From Oryzomicrobium terrae (GTDB lineage: Bacteria > Pseudomonadota > Gammaproteobacteria > Burkholderiales > Rhodocyclaceae): a stretch of 64,000 bases of DNA. Position 1 is the stretch's first letter; the number at the start of each line of letters is the position of its first letter. The position numbers were made by a program, and so were the translations under genes. Below are positions 46,601-54,689 of the stretch, piece after piece. The notes under the pieces were generated by a model, which saw only the letters and a program-made list of their open reading frames with translations, had not been told where the DNA came from and ran no database searches. The DNA lies in NCBI RefSeq assembly GCF_008274805.1, contig NZ_CP022579.1:2232001-2296000 (forward strand), in the 5' to 3' direction.

Positions 46601-47896
46601 ATGACAGAACTTTATCGCGTGCTCATTTCCGGCCGCACCGTCTCCGGACGCCCACTGGCCGAAATCTCCGATCAGGTCGGTGCTGCATTCAAACTACAGG
46701 GGGATCAGCTGGCGCAGATGCTCTGCGGCAGGCCGGTGACCGTGGTCAAAAGCGCCACCGGAGCGGTCGCCGAGCAATGGCTTGTGCGCCTGCGTAGCCT
46801 CGATCTTGAAGCCATAAAACAAGCCCTCAATCCTGTTGCGCCCGTCGCTCCTGCCGTCCCTGCTGCCCCGGCGAACGCCACCGCCGAGAGCCTCCCCCCC
46901 GTTGCCGTCGCGACTGTAGCGGAAGTGGTCTGCCCCAAATGCGGCGAGGCCCAGCCCAAGCGCACCCTGTGCCGCCAGTGCGGGCTCGACATGCCGCGCT
47001 ACGAGCAAGCCCAGCAGCAGGCCGCCGAAGAGGCCCAGGCCGAGCGGCTGGCCACGCCACAAACTCGCAGTTACGGCCCGATACAAGGGCCACGGGTGGC
47101 TGCGGATATCGACGGCGCCAGCCTCGTCGGCATTGGCTTTGACGGGCGACTTGGCCGCCTCGACTACCTGGCTAGCGGCTTCATCGCCACCGCCATCTGG
47201 CTGGCCGGCGTGCTCCTGGCGGTGAGCACGGGCCAGCTGTTCATCGCCGGCCTGGGCATTTTCATCGGTCTGGTTTACGCAGTGCGCTGCCTGGCGCTTC
47301 GCCTCCACGATGCGGGCCACACCGGCTGGCTATCCCTGATCGCCGCGGTGCCCATCATCGGGGTCCTGATGACCCTGGCCCTTTTCTTCATCCCCGGCAG
47401 CCGGGACGACAACGACTACGGGGCACCGCCCCATACTGGTGGTAGCAAGCGTCTGCTCATTTCCCTCGTCGTGGTCGGCCTGATGTTCGCCACCGCATTC
47501 AAACAGATGACCCGCAGCCCCGAGAACGTCCTGAAGTTCACCCAAGTCCTGGCCGTCGGTGCTGATCGGATGGCGCCGCCCAACGATGAGGACGATGAAG
47601 ATGAGGGCAGCACTATGCCACCGGTGACGCGCTATGCCGCCAGCAATCAGGTGGACCTCTACGTCATGCCCGGTTGTGGTAGCTGCGACCAGATGCACGG
47701 CTGGCTCCGCGCCAACGGCATCCAGCCGGCGGTGTACAACGTGGACGGCGACCCCCAGGCGGCGGCGCGCCTGTACGAAATCCTCGGCGGCGGCGCCCAG
47801 CACATCATGCTGCCGGTACTGCAGGTCAACGGCAAAGTCTTGCCCGGCAACCCGGGCATCGGCCTGGTCCACAACCACCTGCGCCCCGCTTCGTGA
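46601..47896 (+). CDS. Zinc-ribbon / DUF805 / glutaredoxin fusion protein
   Basis: 431 residues. An N-terminal domain (1-75) of unknown type (YRVLISGRTVSGRPLAEI) precedes a zinc ribbon with two CxxC knuckles (CPKC about 109, CRQC about 123). A DUF805 membrane domain (about 178-285, FDGRLGRLDYLASGF and RLHDAGHTGWLSLI) follows, then another TM, an acidic linker, and a C-terminal glutaredoxin-like domain (about 350-428) with active site GCGSC and LPVLQVNGK. The arrangement suggests a membrane-tethered redox protein; the redox domain probably faces the cytosol. The order of domains is uncommon. Confidence 0.82.
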   Translation: MTELYRVLISGRTVSGRPLAEISDQVGAAFKLQGDQLAQMLCGRPVTVVKSATGAVAEQWLVRLRSLDLEAIKQALNPVAPVAPAVPAAPANATAESLPPVAVATVAEVVCPKCGEAQPKRTLCRQCGLDMPRYEQAQQQAAEEAQAERLATPQTRSYGPIQGPRVAADIDGASLVGIGFDGRLGRLDYLASGFIATAIWLAGVLLAVSTGQLFIAGLGIFIGLVYAVRCLALRLHDAGHTGWLSLIAAVPIIGVLMTLALFFIPGSRDDNDYGAPPHTGGSKRLLISLVVVGLMFATAFKQMTRSPENVLKFTQVLAVGADRMAPPNDEDDEDEGSTMPPVTRYAASNQVDLYVMPGCGSCDQMHGWLRANGIQPAVYNVDGDPQAAARLYEILGGGAQHIMLPVLQVNGKVLPGNPGIGLVHNHLRPAS

Positions 47897-48005
47897 AGGC
47901 CAGCCCCCCGCCAGGACATCGCTATGGCTGACACTGGCGACCTACCAAGAACGAGGTTTCAGCCGGCTTTCCCATATAGCCGATGATGGTCCTGAAATCG
48001 CAGAC

Positions 48006-48031
48006 AAAAGGCCGCCTCAAGGCGGCCTTTT
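48006..48031. terminator. Bidirectional terminator between the fusion gene and moaE
   Basis: Arms AAAAGGCCGCC and GGCGGCCTTTT around TCAA. It serves two convergent genes. Confidence 0.9.
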
Positions 48032-48073
48032 CACAATTTCCAACTAGCGAAAAAACGTCAGCGGCTAAGCCGC

Positions 48074-48526
48074 CTAGTTTTCCCAGCGCCCTGCTGCCAC
48101 GTCATCCGTCTCCCGGGCGTCCACCCAGCGGGCGCCCTCGGGGGTTTCCTCCCGCTTCCAGAACGGCGCACGGGTCTTCAAATAATCCATGATGAACTCA
48201 CAGGCAGCGAAGGCCTCGCCCCGGTGGGCACTGGTCACCGCCACCAGGACAATCTGGTCGCCGATGTCGAGCCGGCCGACCCGGTGGATGACGGTCACAT
48301 CGAGCAGTGCCCAACGGCCCCGGGCCTCGTCGACGATGGTCGCCAAGGCCTTTTCGGTCATGCCCGGATAGTGCTCCAGGGTCATGGCCGCCACCGCGGC
48401 GCCATCGTTGCGGTCGCGCACGTAGCCGACGAAGCTGGCGCAGGCCCCCACTGCGGGCTGGCCCCGGGTCAAGGCGGCCAGCTCGACACCGACGTCGAAG
48501 TCCGCTTCCTGGACGGCGATCTTCAT
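48074..48526 (-). CDS. moaE: Molybdopterin synthase large subunit MoaE
   Basis: 150 residues. Typical motifs are GACASFVGYVRDRNDG, LEHYPGMTEKAL, RVGRLDIGDQIVLVAV, SAHRGEAFAACEFIMD and the KTRAPFWKRE segment with the catalytic lysines. With MoaD it converts cyclic pyranopterin monophosphate to molybdopterin. It lies 4 bp after the moaD stop and is the last gene of the mobB-moeA-moaD-moaE run. Confidence 0.96.
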   Translation of the reverse strand: MKIAVQEADFDVGVELAALTRGQPAVGACASFVGYVRDRNDGAAVAAMTLEHYPGMTEKALATIVDEARGRWALLDVTVIHRVGRLDIGDQIVLVAVTSAHRGEAFAACEFIMDYLKTRAPFWKREETPEGARWVDARETDDVAAGRWEN

Positions 48527-48530
48527 GGCC

Positions 48531-48785
48531 TCAGCCCCCGGTCACCGGCGGGAAGAAGGCCACCTCGTCGCCCTCCTTCACCGCCGCGGTGAGCGGCACC
48601 ATATCCTGGTTCACCGCACAGCGCAGGTTCTTGAACGAGGCCAGTTGCGCCCAGGCCTCGCCGCGGGCGGCCAGATGGGCGCGCAGGTCGGCCACGGTAG
48701 CCACCCCGGGGGATAGGGCCAGGGATTCGGACGAGACCCCCAGTGCTTCCTTGAGGGCGGCGAAATACAGCACGGTCACGGTCAT
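48531..48785 (-). CDS. moaD: Molybdopterin synthase sulfur carrier MoaD
   Basis: 84 residues with a ubiquitin-like fold (VLYFAALKEALGVS and VNQDMVPLTAAVKEGDEVAFFPPVTGG). The C-terminal Gly-Gly is intact; it is adenylated and turned into thiocarboxylate to donate sulfur to MoaE. It lies between moeA (26 bp) and moaE (4 bp). Confidence 0.95.
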   Translation of the reverse strand: MTVTVLYFAALKEALGVSSESLALSPGVATVADLRAHLAARGEAWAQLASFKNLRCAVNQDMVPLTAAVKEGDEVAFFPPVTGG

Positions 48786-48811
48786 GGCGTTTTATTCCAG
48801 GGCAACACAAA

Positions 48812-50050
48812 TCAACCGAGCAACTCGGCCAGGGGCAGGAAGCGGACGATATCCCCCGGGGCGATCACGGTCCCCGGTGGATTTTCCACTAGGCCGTCGG
48901 CCCAGGCCACCGAAGTGAGCACCCCGGAGCCCTGGTTGGGGAAGCATTCCAGCTCGCCGTTGGCCCCCAGGCGCACGCGCAGGAACTCGTGGCGCCGGGG
49001 GTCGGGGCGTGTCCAAGCGAAGCCGGCGCGCATCGGGTAGCTGCGCGGCGCGGCGTCGGCCACACCCTGGAGCTTGAGGACGAAGGGGCGCACCAGGGTA
49101 AGGAAGGTGACGAAGCTGGACACCGGGTTGCCCGGCAGACCGATGAAGGGCACCTCGCCGGACGGACCGTCGCCGCCGCGCACCGCCCCCAGAGCCAGGG
49201 GCTTACCCGGCTTGATCGCCACCTGCCACAGGTCGAGGCGGCCTTCGGCCTCCACCGCCGGCTTGACGTGATCCTCCTCGCCCACCGAAACGCCGCCGGA
49301 GGTGACGATCAGGTCGGCCTGCTGTACGGCTTCGCGCAGGGCCGTACGGGTAGCTTCGAGCTTGTCCGGCACCTGGCCCAGGTCCTTGACCTCGCAGCCC
49401 AGGCGCTCCAGCAGGGATACCAGGGCAAAGCGGTTGGAGTTGTAGATGGCCCCCGGCGGCAGCGGCTCGCCGGGCATGCGCAGTTCGTCGCCGGTGAAGA
49501 ACACCGCCACCCGCACCCGGCGGTGTACCGGCAGAGTGGCCAGGCCGACGGAGGCGGCCAGGGCCACGTCCTGGGGCGTCAGCTTGCGCCCGGCAGGCAG
49601 AATGGTGTCGCCCTCGCCGATGTCCTCACCGCAACGGCGCACGGCGCTGCCCACATTGGGTATTTCCAGCAGGGTCACCTGCTGGCCGTCGGCGCCGGCC
49701 TCGGTGCGCTCCTGCATCAGCACCGTATCTGCTCCCGGGGGAATCGGCGCCCCGGTAAAGATGCGCGCCGCAGAACCGGGGCGCAGGGGTACGCCCACCG
49801 AGCCGGCGGTAATGCGCTGGGAGATCGGCAGCGTGACCCGGCCATCGGCACCAACCGCTGCGACCGCGTCGGCATGGCGGAAGGCGTAGCCGTCCATGGC
49901 CGAGTTATCCAGGGGCGGTACGGCGATAGTGGACTGCTGGGCCTGGGCCAACACCCGGCCGGCGCAGGCAATGGTAGGAATGGCACGCACCCCGCTCACC
50001 GGCGTGGCGGCGGCGAGGAGGCGGTCGAGGGCGTCGTGGAGGGTCAGCAT
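48812..50050 (-). CDS. moeA: Molybdopterin molybdenumtransferase MoeA
   Basis: 412 residues from the ATG at 50050; the frame upstream is not needed. Domains I-III then the Mog-like domain with TSGGVSVGEEDHVKPAVEA and VPFIGLPGNPVSSFVTFL. N-terminal PPLDNSAMDGYAFR is also diagnostic. MoeA inserts molybdate into adenylated molybdopterin. It starts 19 bp after the mobB stop. Confidence 0.96.
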   Translation of the reverse strand: MLTLHDALDRLLAAATPVSGVRAIPTIACAGRVLAQAQQSTIAVPPLDNSAMDGYAFRHADAVAAVGADGRVTLPISQRITAGSVGVPLRPGSAARIFTGAPIPPGADTVLMQERTEAGADGQQVTLLEIPNVGSAVRRCGEDIGEGDTILPAGRKLTPQDVALAASVGLATLPVHRRVRVAVFFTGDELRMPGEPLPPGAIYNSNRFALVSLLERLGCEVKDLGQVPDKLEATRTALREAVQQADLIVTSGGVSVGEEDHVKPAVEAEGRLDLWQVAIKPGKPLALGAVRGGDGPSGEVPFIGLPGNPVSSFVTFLTLVRPFVLKLQGVADAAPRSYPMRAGFAWTRPDPRRHEFLRVRLGANGELECFPNQGSGVLTSVAWADGLVENPPGTVIAPGDIVRFLPLAELLG

Positions 50051-50069
50051 GGGCGTTCTCTCGGGTCGG

Positions 50070-50684
50070 TCAGGCCACGTCGGCAGGGCGGACGTAGGCC
50101 ACGATAAAGGCGGCGATCGCTTCCGCATCGTTCAGGTCGAGGCGGGACAAGGGCGGCGGCAACACCATATCGGCATCGCTGGCCACCGCCACCACATAGG
50201 GATTTTCAGGATAGATCAGGGGGCGGCCATGAGCCGGGCGGTGGATCTCGATCTTTGGGATCGGGTCGTTCTTGAAGCCTTCCACCAGCACCAGATCGCA
50301 GGCCGACAGACGCTCCAGGTGCTCGGCCAGGGTCGGCTCCGCCGCCCCGCGCAGTTCGTGCAGCAGAGCGAATCGGGAATTGCAGGTGATCAGCACCTCC
50401 GCCGCTCCGGCCTGGCGGTGGCGGAAAGAATCCTTACCCGGCTTGTCGATGTCGAAATCGTGGTGGGCATGCTTGATCAGGGACACCCGCAGGCCCCGGG
50501 CGATCAGGCGCGGGATCAGCTGTTCGATCAAGGTGGTCTTGCCCGACCCCGAGTAACCGGCAAAACCGAACACGGTCTTGCCGGCGATGCATGGCGTCAG
50601 GTCGCTGGCGCGGGGAACGGGCTGGTCGGGCGAAAGTGACACGGGCGGCAATGGCGATGAAGTCGGCGTGGGCAGCGAAGTCAT
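50070..50684 (-). CDS. mobB: Molybdopterin-guanine dinucleotide biosynthesis protein MobB
   Basis: 204 residues from the ATG at 50684; an in-frame ATG at 50732 gives a longer N terminus. A Pro-rich lead of about 35 residues precedes the P-loop GYSGSGKTTL and KHAHHDFDIDKPGKDS, both typical of MobB. DLVLVEGFK is the Walker B-like stretch. MobB is a GTP-binding partner of MobA in making the dinucleotide cofactor. First gene of the molybdenum-cofactor run. Confidence 0.92.
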   Translation of the reverse strand: MTSLPTPTSSPLPPVSLSPDQPVPRASDLTPCIAGKTVFGFAGYSGSGKTTLIEQLIPRLIARGLRVSLIKHAHHDFDIDKPGKDSFRHRQAGAAEVLITCNSRFALLHELRGAAEPTLAEHLERLSACDLVLVEGFKNDPIPKIEIHRPAHGRPLIYPENPYVVAVASDADMVLPPPLSRLDLNDAEAIAAFIVAYVRPADVA

Positions 50685-50778
50685 GGACGAACGATAGCGT
50701 GCAACCGGGCGTGATGCCACGGCACGGGTCAAAAACAGACGGCTCGGCTAGCCGAAGCGGGGCGCCGCGCCTGGCGGG

Positions 50779-52059
50779 TCAGCCGGCCACGCCCAGCACC
50801 GGTGCAAAACCACCGCCCGGGGTGCGGAAGTTGGTGGTCTGGCCCTGGTAGAGGCGGGCCGCCACCAGTTGCACCTGGCCGGCGTAGGCGTAGTTGCGTA
50901 CATCCACCTTGAGCGGCAGGACGCCCTCTTCCCCGGTCACGGCGCGGGTGGAGGGCGGCACCAGGGCCTGGGCGACGTAGCCGCCGACGGCGCTGGCGGC
51001 GACGATCTCCTCGAACACCCGCTTGGTCAGTTTGTCGCCCCGGTAGGCGGCGCGACTGCCGAAACCGGCAGCGGGCTTGAAGAACCAGCGGCGGCGCTCG
51101 CCCCACAGGGCATCGGCGTTGTCTGGCGTGACCAAGCGGGTCTCGGCCACGCAGGCCGCAATCGCCGCCCGGGTGGCAGCATCGGCCCCGGCCTCGGCCA
51201 GCCAGGCAGCGTCGGAAAGGTTGGTCATCAGGCGCTTGTCGGCGAACAGGGCGTGAGCCGCCGGATGGGGGGTGATCACCGCGGCACCGCTGCGCCACGC
51301 CTGGCGCAGGGCCTGGGAGGCCGGCGCCTCCAGGTAGAAGTCGGTGAGACGGTTATAGACCAGGTCCACCGGTTGGCCCTGGTGGATCAGCCGCTGCCCG
51401 TCCCAGGCCAGCTCGGACGGATCGGTCACCGCCGCCTGCCAACCATGGCGGGCGAGCAGGTCCACGGTGAGGGCGAACTCCGGTGCCAGATATTGCTCGG
51501 CCGGCGCCTCATCCACCACTACCACCCGAGGCATGGCGGCGCGCTTACCTTCCCGGGCCAACTCGGCGGCGAACATGGCGGCGATTGCCTCTTCCAGGGC
51601 GGCTCCCTGACCGGGCTGCCAGGCGTCGAGCAGGGCTGCCATGAGCAGGGCGCCGCCGGCGTTGGTATTGATCTCGATCAGGCGCGGGCCTTCCGCTGAC
51701 AGGTGGAAGTCGTAGCCCATGAAGGCCGAAGCCGCCAAGGGACGACCCGCGGCAGCCTGGCTGTCGATGCCGGCCCGCTCGGCGGCGCTGGCCGGGGCCT
51801 GGGCCAGGGCCAACTCGCGCCAGGCCGGCAGGGCTGCAACTGCTTCCATGGCGGCGGCGAAGGCGGCCATGGCATCCAGGTCGGCCTGGGCGACATGCAA
51901 GCGGCTGGCGGAAAAAAGGGTCGGCCGGCTGGCCAGGGCGGCACCGCCGAGGCGGGCCTCGAGCACCGCCGTATCGGGCCGCCCGGTTTCGGGAACGGCA
52001 TTGCGTTGATCGGCGGCGGCGCGTTGGGCGTCAGGCGAAGTCATCACAGGCACTCGCAT
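50779..52059 (-). CDS. Putative ATP-grasp-type protein, function unknown
   Basis: 426 residues. The N-terminal half has PRLIEINTNAGGALLMAALL, and the C-terminal half RRWFFKPAAGFGSRAAYRG then VAQALVPPS and LPLKVDVRNYAY. This pattern is like circularly arranged ATP-grasp ligases that make peptide-like bonds, but no family can be named with confidence. The start could also be the ATG at 52044. It is on the same strand as the molybdenum genes, 95 bp before mobB; a link is not established. Confidence 0.65.
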   Translation of the reverse strand: MRVPVMTSPDAQRAAADQRNAVPETGRPDTAVLEARLGGAALASRPTLFSASRLHVAQADLDAMAAFAAAMEAVAALPAWRELALAQAPASAAERAGIDSQAAAGRPLAASAFMGYDFHLSAEGPRLIEINTNAGGALLMAALLDAWQPGQGAALEEAIAAMFAAELAREGKRAAMPRVVVVDEAPAEQYLAPEFALTVDLLARHGWQAAVTDPSELAWDGQRLIHQGQPVDLVYNRLTDFYLEAPASQALRQAWRSGAAVITPHPAAHALFADKRLMTNLSDAAWLAEAGADAATRAAIAACVAETRLVTPDNADALWGERRRWFFKPAAGFGSRAAYRGDKLTKRVFEEIVAASAVGGYVAQALVPPSTRAVTGEEGVLPLKVDVRNYAYAGQVQLVAARLYQGQTTNFRTPGGGFAPVLGVAG

Positions 52060-52167
52060 GAAAAGAATCGGTATCGGGGTTCAAATGGCAGGATAGGGCT
52101 GGGGCTGGCACCTCGGTACGGTGCAGCAGCCCATGACAGAGCACCACCAGGGGCCACCGGGCGGCCT

Positions 52168-54279
52168 TCAGTCCCGACCATCGGTAAAGAAGTCCACCAC
52201 CACCTGCTCGTCCCGGGTGCGTCGCATCGGCGGCAGGCTGCGCCAGACGCGCCGGCCGTAGGGTTTATCGACCATGCGCGGGTCGCAGATCATCAGCACG
52301 CCCCGGTCGGTCTCGCTGCGGATGAGGCGGCCGGCGCCCTGCTTGACGTTGATCACCGCCCGGGGCAGCTGGTAGTCGATGAAGGCATTACGACCGGCCT
52401 TGTTGAGGTGCTCGATGCGCGCCGACAACACCGGATCGTCCGGCGGGGCGAAGGGCAGCTTGTCGATGACCACCAGGGACAAGGCCTCGCCGCGCACGTC
52501 CACCCCTTCCCAGAAGCTCTGGCTGCCCACCAGGACGGCATTGCCGAGCAGGCGGAAGCGGTCGAGCAGCTCGTTCTTGCTGCCCTCGCCCTGGATCAGC
52601 AGGGGGATGTCGAGCCCCTCGTCTTCGATGCGCGCCTTGAGCAGCTCGTGGATGCGACGCATGGCGCGCAGTGAGGTGCACAGGAAGAAGGCGCCGCCCC
52701 GGGCGGCCTTGAGCACCGGCCAGGCCTTGTTCATCACCGCGTCCGGATAGGCGGGATTATTCGGGTCGGGCATGCCGGACGGCGAGTACAGGATGGCCTG
52801 CTCGTCGTAGCGGAAGGGGCTTTCCCAGCAAGCGGTCTCGACTTCCCACAGGCCCATCTCGGCGCAGTAGTGGGTGAAGTTCTGCTGCACCGCCAGGGTG
52901 GCGGAGGTGAAGATCCAGGCCCGGGGATGCCCCCCCATCTGGCGGCGGAAGATGCGGGCAATCGACAGGGGCGTGGCGTTGAGTTGCAGGGCGTGGGTAT
53001 AGGCCTCGGCCCAACGGATGTGCTCCACCGGGGTGGCCTTGTCGGAAGGGCCGTCCTGCTTGGCGTCCGGGGCAGGCGCCTCGGAGAAGGCCGTCTCGTC
53101 TGCCTCTCCGGGCACCCCGCTGCGCCACTTGTGAATCAGGGCGGCCAATTCCAGGGAACGCTCCCAGCAATTCTTCAGCCCCTCGCTGCGCCCAGCCTGG
53201 GTTTCCAGCACGGCGGCCAGGTGGTCGATGGCGGCCTCGAAGCCGTCCAGGGCCGATTCGAACTGGGGGAAGCGGGCCAGCTGGGCCAGGGAATAGCGGG
53301 CCGGGTCGAGGGGCACCGCCAGGCGCAGGTCCTTGGCGGCTTTTTCCAGGACGGCGCAGGCCGGCGGCAGATCGAGGCAATCCCGGGCGTCGGTGAGGGC
53401 CTCGGCCCGAGTGTCCCGAGCCAGGTCCACGGCCTGGGCGGTGGACACCGACTCGCCGAAGAACAGGCTGGCGGTTTCCGGCAGCTGGTGGGCCTCGTCG
53501 AAGATCACCGTGTTGCAGGCCGGCAGCAGTTCGGCGGAGCCTTCGTCCTTCAACATCACGTCGGCGAAGAACAGGTGGTGGTTCACCACCACCACGTCGG
53601 CCTCCTGGGCCTGACGGCGGGCGGCCAGGACGAAGCAGTCCTTGTGGTTGGGGCATTCCTGGCCCAGGCAGTTCTCCCGGGTCGAGGTGGCCATGCCCCA
53701 CACCGGCGCGGCTTCCGGCACGTCCGGGCATTCGGCCTTGTCGCCAGTGCCGGTGATGGCGGCAAAGCGGGCAATGCGCTGGATGTAGGTGGCGTCGTCC
53801 CGGGTGAGGAAGCGGCCTTCGAGCAGGGAGCGCTGCAAGTGGTAGTGGCAGACGTAGTTGGCCCGCCCCTTGAGCAGGGCCACCTTGACCGGGGCGTTGA
53901 GCACACCGCGGACCAGGGGAATGTCCTTGGTAAACAGCTGGTCTTGCAGGGTCTTGGTGCCAGTGGAAACGATCACCTTGCCGCCGGAGAGCAGCGCCGG
54001 CACCAGGTAGGCGAAGGTCTTGCCGGTGCCGGTGCCGGCCTCGGCGACGAACACCCGGTTCTCGGCCACGGCGTCGGCGATACGCAGCGCCATTTCGCGC
54101 TGCTGCGGGCGCAGCCGGTAGTGGCCCACCGAGGCGGCCAGGGGGCCGTCGGGGCGGAAAATCTGCTCCACCCGGCCACCCAGGGCCGAAGCGGGAATGT
54201 AGGCGTGAGCGGCCGCCGGCTCGGCGGGAACGTCTGCCACGATGGCAGAGGTGCTAGAGGGAGAAAGAGAGGAAGCCAT
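52168..54279 (-). CDS. DinG/YoaA-family ATP-dependent DNA helicase
   Basis: 703 residues. Walker A reads AGTGTGKTFAYLVPALL and Walker B FDEAHQLPE (DEAH). Four Cys likely ligating an iron-sulfur cluster lie in the segment with NYVCHYHL, AECPD, and NCLGQECPNHKDCF (about residues 150-215). C-terminal helicase motifs VGSQSFWEGVDVRGE and QGAGRLIRSETDRG are intact. The family unwinds branched or RNA-DNA substrates in repair. It reads toward the ATP-grasp-like gene with a 108-bp gap. Confidence 0.92.
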   Translation of the reverse strand: MASSLSPSSTSAIVADVPAEPAAAHAYIPASALGGRVEQIFRPDGPLAASVGHYRLRPQQREMALRIADAVAENRVFVAEAGTGTGKTFAYLVPALLSGGKVIVSTGTKTLQDQLFTKDIPLVRGVLNAPVKVALLKGRANYVCHYHLQRSLLEGRFLTRDDATYIQRIARFAAITGTGDKAECPDVPEAAPVWGMATSTRENCLGQECPNHKDCFVLAARRQAQEADVVVVNHHLFFADVMLKDEGSAELLPACNTVIFDEAHQLPETASLFFGESVSTAQAVDLARDTRAEALTDARDCLDLPPACAVLEKAAKDLRLAVPLDPARYSLAQLARFPQFESALDGFEAAIDHLAAVLETQAGRSEGLKNCWERSLELAALIHKWRSGVPGEADETAFSEAPAPDAKQDGPSDKATPVEHIRWAEAYTHALQLNATPLSIARIFRRQMGGHPRAWIFTSATLAVQQNFTHYCAEMGLWEVETACWESPFRYDEQAILYSPSGMPDPNNPAYPDAVMNKAWPVLKAARGGAFFLCTSLRAMRRIHELLKARIEDEGLDIPLLIQGEGSKNELLDRFRLLGNAVLVGSQSFWEGVDVRGEALSLVVIDKLPFAPPDDPVLSARIEHLNKAGRNAFIDYQLPRAVINVKQGAGRLIRSETDRGVLMICDPRMVDKPYGRRVWRSLPPMRRTRDEQVVVDFFTDGRD

Positions 54280-54689
54280 CGGTCGAATCTTGCGGGGTGC
54301 CGAATCGTATCAGATTGGCACCGCGAGCCATGCGCCCGCCCCCTCCTCCACCACTCCATGGCCTGCCAGAAAATTGAGGAGAAATTCAGTCAACGCTAAA
54401 ATACGCCAAAGGTTATAGAGTCGATTCCTCATGGACTGACTCGCGTCCATTGGCCGTGCAGAGCTAGAGCGGGATTTGCCCCGCTCCCTCTGTTTTTTTC
54501 CTTCCTTGCGGCCCCTGCTTGCGTTGCCCAAAATCATCCAAGCAGCTGACAAAATCCAAGGCCGAGACCGATTCCAGGCGACAGTCGGACACACCTTCCG
54601 CGCCCAATCCCCCCGCCGGATGCCGCCCGCTCCCTTGCTCCCTTACTTCGCCGGGCGGCCCCCATTGCCGCCAGGCTCTCGATTGATTC
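54280..54689. other. Intergenic region upstream of two divergent genes
   Basis: 410 bp between the DinG-like gene and the GGDEF-EAL gene. It should hold both promoters. I found no convincing boxes, RNA motif or gene; the longer frames crossing it look like filler. Confidence 0.4.
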
